Positions 25,827-32,925 of a stretch of 64,000 nt of DNA are shown here, piece by piece. How positions within the stretch are numbered: the first letter of the stretch is position 1; every line of letters begins with the position of its first letter. Under the pieces are notes generated by a model that was not told the origin of the DNA, searched no databases, and saw only the letters and a program-made list of their open reading frames with translations. The DNA comes from Streptomyces albireticuli (GTDB taxonomy: Bacteria; Actinomycetota; Actinomycetes; Streptomycetales; Streptomycetaceae): positions 62,001 through 126,000 of the forward strand of contig NZ_JAJQQS010000010.1 in assembly GCF_021228125.1 (NCBI RefSeq), in the 5' to 3' direction. The position numbers were made by a program, and so were the translations under genes.

Positions 25827-26240
25827 TCAGCGGGCGCGAGAGGCGGCAGGTACCGGACGTGCTGGCACTGCCGGCAGGGCGGCCGTCGGGGACTTGGTGT
25901 CCGGGCCGGGCAGCCGGCGAAGACTCGCGAGGACCGCGGTCACGCTCTTCGCATGGGCGTCGCGGACAGCGACGGATTCAGCGATGCGGCGGGCGCAGTC
26001 GAGGATGTGGCCGGCATCGAAGCGGCCGATCTCCCGGTCTGGACCGGCGAGTTGCCGCAGCCGTTCCAGTTGGAAGTCGATGTTCCGCTCGGCGAGGGAA
26101 AGGTCGGTGTGGCTACCGAGAAGGGCGCCCAGCATGCTGTCGCGGGCAGTGGCGCCGGCGTGGGCTTCGAGGGTGGAGAGCGGCTGTCCGTAGAGGGCTT
26201 CGATGCGGTCGGCGAGGGCCTGGGAGGCGGTGTGGGGCAA
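25827..26240 (-). CDS. Small helical protein, member of a local paralogue family
   Basis: 137 residues from TTG 26240. The core is alpha-helical: LADRIEALYGQPLSTLEAHA then NIDFQLERLRQLAGPDREIG, FDAGHILDCARRIAESVAVR. The same order of helices (N-terminal helix, middle helix, then a D-x4-L-A-x3-A-V-x-A-R helix) recurs in the products at 26252, 26695 and 28512. The C-terminus is Pro/Ala-rich. Unknown function, within the long minus-strand operon. Confidence 0.65.
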   Translation of the reverse strand: MPHTASQALADRIEALYGQPLSTLEAHAGATARDSMLGALLGSHTDLSLAERNIDFQLERLRQLAGPDREIGRFDAGHILDCARRIAESVAVRDAHAKSVTAVLASLRRLPGPDTKSPTAALPAVPARPVPAASRAR

Positions 26241-26251
26241 TCAGCTCCCTT

Positions 26252-26698
26252 TCACGGTCGGCGGGCCCGCATCGCCCCGGCCCGCACGGGTACCGGGGCG
26301 GCCGGGGGAAGGGCAGTAGTGATCTTCGGCCGGGCGAACTGCACGGACCGCGACGTGCCGGTGGCCGGCGCAGGCATCGTGCGCAGCAGCTCGTCCAGGG
26401 CGGCGCGGTATCCCTCGCGGGCGTCCAGCGCTGCCTCCAGCCACTGGGCGTCCATCCGCAGATCCTCCGCAGACAGCTCGCCCATATCGCGGTCGGGGTC
26501 CGTCGCTTGGTGGACACGATCCCGGACCCGTGCGACCTGTTCCTCAGCGAGGACCAGGAAGCTGCGCAGCTCCAGCGCGCGCCGCAACGCCACCGGCGCC
26601 ACCTCGGTGGCCGCCGTCTCGTACAGCTCACCGATGGCGGCACCGAAGGTGTCTTCGAGCCGGCGGTCCTGACTGCTGGGCTTGATGGTCACGCTCAC
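26252..26698 (-). CDS. Small helical protein, member of a local paralogue family
   Basis: 148 residues from GTG 26698, overlapping the previous gene by 4 nt. Helices LEDTFGAAIGELYETAATEV, LRSFLVLAEEQVARVRDRVH and LSAEDLRMDAQWLEAALDAR correspond to those in the 25827 and 26695 products. The C-terminal tail is basic and disordered. No known domain. Confidence 0.65.
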   Translation of the reverse strand: MSVTIKPSSQDRRLEDTFGAAIGELYETAATEVAPVALRRALELRSFLVLAEEQVARVRDRVHQATDPDRDMGELSAEDLRMDAQWLEAALDAREGYRAALDELLRTMPAPATGTSRSVQFARPKITTALPPAAPVPVRAGAMRARRP

Positions 26699-27150
26699 CG
26701 TGTCGCTCCCCGGATCGGGACGGCCGCCGTGGACGGACGCGTCGGCGCGCTGGTCTGCAGGGCCGGCCCCCGGCTGGCGGCCACGGTGGCGCCGCGCCAG
26801 GTGCCGGGGCCGCGCTTGCTCAGGGCGGCCGGTTCGAGGAGGAAGCGCACGACCATGGCACGGCCATCCCGAGCAGTGACAGCAGCGTTCACCCGGTGGG
26901 CGAGATCCATCACCGAATCGTCGAGCGGTACGGGATCCTGGGAAAGAACGGCGACAAGGTCGTCCTCACATCGCTCCAGCGCCACCTGAGCCTGCGCCAA
27001 CAGGCCATGCCAGTACACGACTTCCGTCGCCTGCTCGTTGGCGTGCGGGGCCGTCGCGACAGCCTGGCGCAGCTCGGGCACGCTCATCTGGAATCGGGCC
27101 TCGATCTGCTGGGTGATGACGCCCATCACGTCGTCGGCGTCGTCCGGCAC
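26695..27150 (-). CDS. Small helical protein, member of a local paralogue family
   Basis: 151 residues from GTG 27150. ITQQIEARFQMSVPELRQAV, VVYWHGLLAQAQVALERCED and VMDLAHRVNAAVTARDGRAM again follow the three-helix layout shared with 25827, 26252 and the N-terminal part of the 28512 product. The 95 bases to the SH3 gene upstream hold nothing visible. Confidence 0.65.
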   Translation of the reverse strand: MPDDADDVMGVITQQIEARFQMSVPELRQAVATAPHANEQATEVVYWHGLLAQAQVALERCEDDLVAVLSQDPVPLDDSVMDLAHRVNAAVTARDGRAMVVRFLLEPAALSKRGPGTWRGATVAASRGPALQTSAPTRPSTAAVPIRGATR

Positions 27151-27244
27151 AGCCAGCTCCTCATCGTGAGTCTTCCAGCAATGGAAGGTGCCTCGTCTAC
27201 CTCGGTGGAATTCACTCCAAGAAAGCCAGGGCGACTACGGGTGC

Positions 27245-27586
27245 TTAGTCCAAACACATGTAGACGTCTCGATAGACGTAGGTGCCGGATACCCAGCCCG
27301 TAATACCCGTGGCCCGGTCCGTGATGTAGTGCCAGTTCCCACTGCTCTTGTGGACGGTGAACTGGTGCCTCTGGTACAGGACGCCGACAGCGGTGGATTG
27401 CGTGGTCGCCTTGGAGCGAATGGTGACGGCCTTGGTGCCGACCACCCACGGTCCGGGCCGGTGACAGTCAACGGCTGACGCGGTCGGCGCGGCAGCGGGC
27501 GCTGCGCTGGCTACGGTGGCGGAGGCCAGGGGCAGGGACAGTGCGCCGAGCACGGCGGCGCAGGCAGCGACTCGGGAAGAGCGCAT
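27245..27586 (-). CDS. Secreted SH3-like domain protein
   Basis: 113 residues from ATG 27586. A Sec signal peptide (RVAACAAVLGALSLPLASAT, cleavage near SAA-AP) leads to a bacterial SH3b domain (VTIRSKATTQSTAVGVLYQR, WHYITDRATGITGWVSGTYV) and a final Cys. SH3b modules bind cell-wall peptides. A small exported wall-binding protein on a conjugative element could act in mating-pair contact or inhibition; that role is inferred. The palindrome at 27671 precedes it. Confidence 0.85.
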   Translation of the reverse strand: MRSSRVAACAAVLGALSLPLASATVASAAPAAAPTASAVDCHRPGPWVVGTKAVTIRSKATTQSTAVGVLYQRHQFTVHKSSGNWHYITDRATGITGWVSGTYVYRDVYMCLD

Positions 27587-27670
27587 GAAGAATTAATCTC
27601 CAGACAGGTGCGGGAATGCAGAGGCGAGCCTCGACGTGAGACGGGCGAGGCGAATACAAGAGTCCGGAGA

Positions 27671-27695
27671 ATTCCCGGTTTCGCTAACCGGGGAT
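27671..27695 (-). repeat. Copy 1 of the ATCCCCGGTT palindrome family
   Basis: On the minus strand it reads ATCCCCGGTT-AGCGA-AACCGGGAAT, a 10-bp stem with one G:T mismatch. It lies 74 bases after the stop of the 27769 gene and 85 bases before the SH3 gene start, in the same orientation as both. Confidence 0.85.
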
Positions 27696-27768
27696 CGCCT
27701 GTTATGTTCCGGCCACCTCACGGGGGGATTCCGGCGGCAATCCCCAGCGCGTCACGCGGGCCGCGGAC

Positions 27769-28497
27769 TCAGCGGCTTCTGCCGCGCGGCGGTGCAGTCG
27801 GCGCAGGTCGTGCGGGCGAGGCGGGCACGGGGCTGCGGCGCGCGAGCGGTGGAGCGGTCGGCAGAGCGGCGGCATCGCCGGAGTAGTGGTTCTCCCACCA
27901 CTCGGTGGCGGCCTCGAAGGTGGCGAAGCCTCCTTCGCGCAGCGTGTGCGTCCCCGCGTCGAGGTCGGCTTCCTCCAGCAGGATGCGGAAGGGCAGCGGT
28001 GCCCGCTCGTCCAGGGCGCGCAGGACCACCATGGTCTCCGGCCGGGCCGAGGTGTCGTCGGTGTAACTGGTCAGCAGGGCGAAGTGATCGCCGTCGGTCA
28101 TCAACCGCTCCTGCAAGGCACGGGTTGCCTCGTCGGCGGGCCGCGTGCCCATGCCGTCCGGGAGGCGGATGGCCTCCTTCGGGCAGCCGCGGGCGATCAG
28201 CCAGGACTGGGCCATCGCCGGCAACGGCAGTTCGGCGTGCTCGAAGCGGAACGTACGGGCGGCGATGTCGCGTTGCAGGTGCAGGGCGACGATCTGCGGC
28301 TCGCCCGGGATGCCCCAGGTGACGGCGCCGTTGTGGAGGACGTAGAAGCTGTGCCGGGCGTCGTCGGTGTGGTGTTCGGCCAGCACAGTGAGCATGTCCT
28401 GCTCGCCGGCGATGTGCTGCCAGAACTGCTCCTCGACCTGCGGGGTCTCGGCTTCAAAGCCGTCGAGGCGGAGGAGGTCGGGTTCGTCGTGCGGCAT
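27769..28497 (-). CDS. Hypothetical protein
   Basis: 242 residues from ATG 28497. It is acidic and globular, with a Trp/Phe-rich core (FWQHIAGEQDMLTVLAEHHT, SFYVLHNGAVTWGIPGEP, FRILLEEADLDAGTHTLREG) and a disordered Pro/Arg-rich tail. There is no motif I recognise, membrane segment or signal peptide. It is the last gene before the palindrome at 27671. Confidence 0.65.
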   Translation of the reverse strand: MPHDEPDLLRLDGFEAETPQVEEQFWQHIAGEQDMLTVLAEHHTDDARHSFYVLHNGAVTWGIPGEPQIVALHLQRDIAARTFRFEHAELPLPAMAQSWLIARGCPKEAIRLPDGMGTRPADEATRALQERLMTDGDHFALLTSYTDDTSARPETMVVLRALDERAPLPFRILLEEADLDAGTHTLREGGFATFEAATEWWENHYSGDAAALPTAPPLARRSPVPASPARPAPTAPPRGRSR

Positions 28498-28511
28498 AAG
28501 GGCTCTCGGGG

Positions 28512-29234
28512 TCAGTGGCGGCGGGCGGCGGTGGTGCCGCGGGCGTCAGCGGCGAGTGCCGGCGGCCAGGCCCCGGCCCGGTGGGCAGGCGCGATGGGCA
28601 GGCTGGTGCGGCGTGATCCGGACAGCGCGGCGCGGCCGGCGTCGGTGAGGGTCACGGGTTGCCCGGCGTGCACGGGATGGGAGGTGTCCCGCTCCACGAG
28701 ACCGGCCTCGTCCAGGCGCTGAAGCTGGCCGTAGGCGATGCGGGCTCCGGAGGCGGTGACGACCGACAATCGCTGGGTGAGCAGGTGTTCGTGCAGCTTG
28801 GCGCCCTGGGCGATGGCCAGGAGGGCGGCGATGTCCGGTGCCGTCATCTCCTGGGTCGCGGCAGGGCCGTGCGTCCGCGCGGCTGCCTTGACAGGTTCCA
28901 AGGCGGCCAGGACCTCCCGTTCGCATTCCCCGCGGGCGGCGACAGCATCCTTCAGCTGGCCGACAGTGCGATCAATGCGCGCGAACAGCGCCTTGTCGAT
29001 GAGGAACTCACCGGAGGACAGGCGGTTCAGCAGGACGCGGTAGAAGGTCACGGACGTCTCGGCCTGGACAAGGCTGCGGTGGACGTCGACCAGACGGGCG
29101 CGCGGCGCATCGAGCAGACCGCGGTCTCGGTGCTCCCACAGCTGGTCGACGCTGTGGCCCGTGACGGACTCGATGCGGTGATCAAGTGCCGTCAGCGCCC
29201 TCCCGGTTTGGTCCGGCACGCGGGTTGTGGGCAT
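28512..29234 (-). CDS. Helical-domain protein fused to a winged-helix domain
   Basis: About 240 residues from ATG 29234 (frame open to GTG 29279, where it would overlap the GNAT stop). The N-terminal half (LDHRIESVTGHSVDQLWEHR, LIDKALFARIDRTVGQLKDA) shares the helix layout of the 25827, 26252 and 26695 products. The C-terminal half (LHEHLLTQRLSVVTASGARI, YGQLQRLDEAGLVERDTSHP, PVTLTDAGRAAL) is a MarR-like winged helix. The fusion suggests the small helical proteins may partner a DNA-binding regulator. Confidence 0.65.
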   Translation of the reverse strand: MPTTRVPDQTGRALTALDHRIESVTGHSVDQLWEHRDRGLLDAPRARLVDVHRSLVQAETSVTFYRVLLNRLSSGEFLIDKALFARIDRTVGQLKDAVAARGECEREVLAALEPVKAAARTHGPAATQEMTAPDIAALLAIAQGAKLHEHLLTQRLSVVTASGARIAYGQLQRLDEAGLVERDTSHPVHAGQPVTLTDAGRAALSGSRRTSLPIAPAHRAGAWPPALAADARGTTAARRH

Positions 29235-29265
29235 GAAGTGCAGATGCTCCTCGGGAGTAGTGGTG

Positions 29266-29739
29266 TCACGGCGCAGCACCCAGGGGGACGCGGACGTCGA
29301 TGCGGGTGCCGTCCCGTACGTGCCGGGAGGGGCCGAGGTGGCGCAGGAGGCGGAGCATCGGGGTGTTGGCCGCGTCGGTGTGCACGGTCAGGGTGTGGGC
29401 GCCGCGGCGGTGGGCGTGATCGGCGACGTGCCGGGCCAGGGCAGTGCCGATGCCACGGCCCTGGTGGGCGTCGGCGACCTGAAGTGCGAGATCGATGACG
29501 CCGGATTCTTGGCTGATCCACCCAGTGGAGGTCAGGGCGAGGGGGCATCCGGCGCTATCGAGGCTGATCCAGCAACTGCTGTGCTCCAGCAGGCTTTCGG
29601 CATGGCGTCGTGTGATGCGTGTGCGGCTCCAGCGGCGTAGGAGGTTCTCGGGTGAGCAGTTCCGGTGGAAGGCGTCGATCAGGTGCCAGTCCGCCGCCCG
29701 TGCCGGGCGTGTGAGGTGAACGCCGGGGTGGTTCAGCAG
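29266..29739 (-). CDS. GNAT-family N-acetyltransferase (CTG start)
   Basis: The frame from about 29739 to TGA 29266-29268 encodes ~157 residues with a textbook GNAT core: DLALQVADAHQGRGIGTALA carries the acetyl-CoA-binding Q/RxxGxG/A loop, and TLTVHTDAANTPMLRLLRHL follows. No ATG, GTG or TTG begins it; tandem CTG codons at 29739 and 29736 overlap the stop of the preceding gene (TGA 29733-29735) and are the likely start. The acceptor is unknown. This gene would be missed by start-codon-restricted callers. Confidence 0.72.
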   Translation of the reverse strand: MLNHPGVHLTRPARAADWHLIDAFHRNCSPENLLRRWSRTRITRRHAESLLEHSSCWISLDSAGCPLALTSTGWISQESGVIDLALQVADAHQGRGIGTALARHVADHAHRRGAHTLTVHTDAANTPMLRLLRHLGPSRHVRDGTRIDVRVPLGAAP

Positions 29740-30344
29740 AGGCGGTCTCGCAGGGTGGACTGGAGGGCTGCGCGCCGGTAGGACTTGCGTCGCCGGCCGT
29801 CCGGGAGGGTGATGTCACGGGTGGAGACCTCGTAGCAAGCCAGGAGCTTGGCAAGGCGTGCCGGGGTGAGGTCGGCGTAGCGCCAGTGGCCTTCGGCGGC
29901 TCCGGGAAGGTGCCGCAGCGCGGAGACGAGGTCGGTGGAGGCCATGGCGTCGGGGTCGCCGAGGTCGGCGAAGACCTTCAGGCACGCGTGCACGATGCTC
30001 TCCGACGGCTCCGGCCAGCTCGGGTGCGGCGCGTCGGCGACGTCCGCGGGAGCGTTCTTCGCCGCTGTGGGGGTGGGGCAGCAGCAGGGCGAGGACAGCA
30101 GCTGCCGGAGTTCGTCGCCGGCGTCCACGCGGGCGAGGAGAAGGCCGGCGAAGTCCACCACATCACCGAAGGGACAGGCTCCGGTGGGTGTGTCGGTGCC
30201 GGCGAAGTCGAAGATCTGCTGGTCGAGCTGCTGAATCTCCAGGAGGGTGTCCAGCAGCCGTCGGTGGTGCGGGTTCTCCTGGACTGGTTCGTCCTCCAGC
30301 AGGCTGGTGACGAGCGCTGCGAGGAAGGTGGGGGACGGTGTCAA
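29733..30344 (-). CDS. DUF3631-like protein
   Basis: 203 residues if TTG 30344 is used, with GAAAGG upstream; the frame is open to 30629 but composition becomes Arg/Pro-rich there. The C-terminal WRYADLTPARLAKLLACYEV, then RDITLPDGRRRKSYRRAAL resembles the DUF3631 domain, found at the end of helicase/primase-like proteins of Streptomyces plasmids and phages. Here it stands without the ATPase part; the N-terminal half is helical and acidic (FLAALVTSLLEDEPVQENPH). Possibly a DNA-binding accessory. Confidence 0.6.
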   Translation of the reverse strand: MTPSPTFLAALVTSLLEDEPVQENPHHRRLLDTLLEIQQLDQQIFDFAGTDTPTGACPFGDVVDFAGLLLARVDAGDELRQLLSSPCCCPTPTAAKNAPADVADAPHPSWPEPSESIVHACLKVFADLGDPDAMASTDLVSALRHLPGAAEGHWRYADLTPARLAKLLACYEVSTRDITLPDGRRRKSYRRAALQSTLRDRLC

Positions 30345-30820
30345 CGGACGGGGCCTTTCGACAGCATGGGTGGGCTTGTGGGTTGCGGAAGGCCGGGCAT
30401 CGCGTAGGGCGGACCCGGTTTCGGAGTGGGTCGACGGGTACCCAGCTGCGGGGAGCGGGCCCGGGCAGCGTGCGTGCGCGAGCTCGTAGGGCGCCGGGTG
30501 ATGCCCAGGCGGGCCCGGGCAGTGTCGTAGACGTCGAATCCGGCGCGCTGCCGTACCGCGACCACATGGATCTCGGTGCGGTGAGCCGAGTCGGCGGGGG
30601 CGAGGCGCTGGGCGTAGACGATGCGCCACGCGTTGCGCGAGTCCACGTAGATCTTGCGGTAGCCCTCCAGATCGCCGGCCAGCTTGCCGCCGCGCAGATC
30701 GGCGTTGACGACGTCCTGGAGCTGGGCGAGGGCCAGGTCGCGGATGTCACTGGGGGCCTGGAGCAGGTCGGTCAGGGCGCGGGGGTCGAAGCTCAGGCCG
30801 AAGGCCGGCTGGCCGGTCAT
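30341..30820 (-). CDS. RelE/ParE-like protein
   Basis: 159 residues from ATG 30820, overlapping the DUF4913 gene by 4 nt. Residues 1-105 fit the RelE/ParE fold: a helical pair (LLQAPSDIRDLALAQLQDVV), then strands GYRKIYVDSRNAWRIVYAQR and EIHVVAVRQRAGFDVYDTAR. The family contains mRNA interferases and gyrase inhibitors. A basic tail of ~55 residues is extra. No classic antitoxin (AbrB, RHH or Phd) lies next to it; DUF4913 upstream or DUF3631 downstream are the only coupled partners. It may be a toxin with an unusual antitoxin or a non-toxic homologue. Confidence 0.65.
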   Translation of the reverse strand: MTGQPAFGLSFDPRALTDLLQAPSDIRDLALAQLQDVVNADLRGGKLAGDLEGYRKIYVDSRNAWRIVYAQRLAPADSAHRTEIHVVAVRQRAGFDVYDTARARLGITRRPTSSRTHAARARSPQLGTRRPTPKPGPPYAMPGLPQPTSPPMLSKGPVR

Positions 30821-31473
30821 GACCCGGCCTCGGCCACGCCTGTGGTCTCACCCGGTTCCTCGGAGTCGGCACGTACCGAGCGGAGGGAGGGCTTCGGGCC
30901 GGGCAGCAGGCGGTGGGCGGGCCGGTCGGGGTCGGTCATGCACGCCGACAGCGCTCCGCCGGGTGCCCGGACGGCCGCCATGGCGTGGGTGAGGAAGTCT
31001 CGATGCCACACGAAGGGCCCTGACGGGCCCGCCTCGGCATCCTTGTGCTGCTGGTAGGCCATCCACAGGGCGTGCAACCAGGCCACGACGTCGTCATGCT
31101 CCTGCCACTGCTGGCACCACGGGGAAGCAGTGGTGACCTCGGCGCCGTAGGTGGGCATCAGGAAGTCGTCGACCCAGTCGGAGAGGGCGTCCAGCTCGTT
31201 CTCGTACTCCTCGCCCTCCAGCTCCAGGATCGGGCGCGGTTCCGGCGGCGTGGTGGGCAGCGGCGGTACGCCGGGCAGGCCCGGCATACCGAAGGCGGGG
31301 AACGGCGACGGAGAGGGGGCGGGCGTGGCGGCCAGGTAGTCGAGCTGCCGGGCCTGCTCGGCCGACTGCTCCATCAGCTTGCGGACGCTGGCCTCGATGC
31401 CTTCCAGGTTGGAGTCCGGAAGCCGGATCGGCTCCATTTCCCCCTCGTCGCGGGGATCTACGGATTCAGGCAT
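30817..31473 (-). CDS. DUF4913 domain protein
   Basis: 218 residues from ATG 31473 with AAGGAGA upstream. The N-terminus is a helix (LEGIEASVRKLMEQSAEQAR) and a Pro-rich linker. The C-terminal domain LSDWVDDFLMPTYGAEVTTA, then WCQQWQEHDDVVAWLHALWM and WHRDFLTHAMAAVR is DUF4913, common beside transfer genes of Streptomyces elements and of unknown function. It overlaps the RelE-like gene by 4 nt. The palindrome at 31528 precedes it. Confidence 0.8.
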   Translation of the reverse strand: MPESVDPRDEGEMEPIRLPDSNLEGIEASVRKLMEQSAEQARQLDYLAATPAPSPSPFPAFGMPGLPGVPPLPTTPPEPRPILELEGEEYENELDALSDWVDDFLMPTYGAEVTTASPWCQQWQEHDDVVAWLHALWMAYQQHKDAEAGPSGPFVWHRDFLTHAMAAVRAPGGALSACMTDPDRPAHRLLPGPKPSLRSVRADSEEPGETTGVAEAGS

Positions 31474-31527
31474 GAATGGGTCTCCTTGCAGCCGCAGCCG
31501 TGATTCATGAATGTGGCTACAACCATC

Positions 31528-31564
31528 CAGGCAATCCCCGGTTTCACTAACCGGGGATTGCCTG
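31528..31564 (-). repeat. Copy 2 of the ATCCCCGGTT palindrome family
   Basis: A perfect 16-bp stem (31528-31543 / 31549-31564) with loop AGTGA on the minus strand, the longest stem of the set. It lies 68 bases after the methyltransferase stop and 55 bases before the DUF4913 start, on the same strand. Confidence 0.9.
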
Positions 31565-31631
31565 CTACAAAGCCCCGGCGCACGAAGGGGAACAACGCTG
31601 CCGTTTTGCGCGCCGTACACCGGGCGGAAGG

Positions 31632-32387
31632 TCAGGCGGAGAGCGTGACATCGTCCTGGGTAAGGGTCTGGCGCAGGGTCTCGGTGAGCCGGTCCGCGGC
31701 GACCTCGGCGTAATGCTTGGTCTTCTCCACGCCGATGAAGTCCCGGCCCTCCAGCAGGGAGGCCACTCCCGTCGAGCCGGAGCCGGCGCAGAAGTCCAGC
31801 ACGGTGCCGCCCGGCGGAGCGATCTGCACCAGCTCACGCATCACCTCCACGGGCTTCTGCGTGATGTGCTGCCGGTTCTTCCCCGACGGCTGCGAGGCGC
31901 TGTACAGGCCCGGCAGGTACACCGGGTTGGCCGATCCGTCGATGGCGCCCTTCGAGGCCCAGACGATGAACTCGCAGTTCTGCGTGAAGCGTCCCTTCTG
32001 CGGCCTGGCCTGCGGCTTGTGCCAGCTCAGCACCCCGCGCCACAGCCAGCCGGCGGCCTGGATCGCGTCCGTGGTGATGGGCAGCTGCCGCCAGTCGGTG
32101 AACAGCAGTGCCGTGCCACCGGTCTTGGTCAGGCGGTGGGCCTCGGTCATGGTCTGGGTGAGCCAGAAGCCGTAGCTGCGCTGGTCCATGTTCTCGCCCG
32201 TGAAGTCAGGCAGCTGGTGGCCGGCGTCGGCGGAGGTGTACTTCTGCCGCGCGGTCCGGCTCGTGCGCTCCTTCGCGGTCCGGCCGCCGGAGTTGTAAGG
32301 CGGGTCGGTGATGACGGAGTCGACACAGTTGTCCGGCAGGCCGGCCAGAACGCTCAGCGCGTCGCCCTGGTGAAGGGAAAAAGGCAA
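31632..32387 (-). CDS. Solitary DNA methyltransferase (N4-cytosine/N6-adenine type)
   Basis: 251 residues from ATG 32387. The catalytic motif IV DPPYNSGG (about 28-35) comes before the AdoMet motif I VLDFCAGSGSTG (about 190-201), the order of beta-class enzymes; the target-recognition region lies between, and ITQKPVEV is motif X-like. No restriction endonuclease is adjacent. On conjugative elements such solitary enzymes may protect incoming DNA from host restriction or regulate transcription. It heads the long minus-strand operon, divergent from the transfer genes. Confidence 0.88.
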   Translation of the reverse strand: MPFSLHQGDALSVLAGLPDNCVDSVITDPPYNSGGRTAKERTSRTARQKYTSADAGHQLPDFTGENMDQRSYGFWLTQTMTEAHRLTKTGGTALLFTDWRQLPITTDAIQAAGWLWRGVLSWHKPQARPQKGRFTQNCEFIVWASKGAIDGSANPVYLPGLYSASQPSGKNRQHITQKPVEVMRELVQIAPPGGTVLDFCAGSGSTGVASLLEGRDFIGVEKTKHYAEVAADRLTETLRQTLTQDDVTLSA

Positions 32388-32847
32388 AGGGGGAACCCCA
32401 ATCCGGGTCAGGAGATAAGAGAGAAGGCCGCTCCCCCCGACGCGAGATCCCCGCAGCTGGATTCGGGCAGGACGATGCTCGCAAGCCGAAGAGGTGGGGG
32501 TGCGAGGGGGAGGGATTCAAAACTGTAGGGCACGAACCCCGGTCGAGCTGTGTCGCTGGCCAAAGTTCCCGGAATTACGCCTTGATCGCAGACTTTTTCG
32601 TCAACCGGGGATCGCCACTTACTGTTTTGGAACTGCCCGGCGCACACCGTCGCCGGCTTCTTCCCTCTCTCATGCCCTCACGGAGGTTCGCCCTGTCCCG
32701 GCCCACCTGACCTGCCCGTCCGGCCCGGGGGCACGAGCTGCAACTCGCGTTCCGCCTGTCGGCCTCGATTCACCCACCGTCCCGGCCGCCGCTCCCTTTC
32801 CACTCTTTGCGCATGAGCGGCCGGGGCCCACTTCGAAGGACACCACA
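32388..32847. promoter_or_regulatory. Divergent control region with a palindrome half site
   Basis: 460 bases separate the methyltransferase operon (minus) from the transfer operon (plus). AACCGGGGATCGCC at 32603-32616 equals one arm of the palindrome family, with the GACGA loop on the minus strand but no second arm. Open frames here are shadow-like. Promoters for both operons must lie here, but I cannot place their boxes with confidence. Confidence 0.5.
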
Positions 32848-32925
32848 GTGACCCACTTCTACCCTCCCCTGCCTGAAAGACGGCCACCGCGTCACCAGCG
32901 CCCGCCGGGAGGCGGAGCGGGTTGA
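32848..32925 (+). CDS. Very small ORF coupled to the transfer hydrolase gene
   Basis: 25 codons from GTG 32848, with GAAGGA 8 bases upstream. The Pro/Arg-rich peptide begins THFYPPLPERRPP, and its stop overlaps the next start (TTGA at 32922-32925). It may act only as a translational leader for the transfer operon. Confidence 0.4.
   Translation: MTHFYPPLPERRPPRHQRPPGGGAG

Noticed and set aside
32494..32925. A 143-codon plus-strand frame before the transfer operon
   Set aside because: Composition is not protein-like and it crosses the probable promoter region; only its last 25 codons, with their own GTG and ribosome binding site, are kept.
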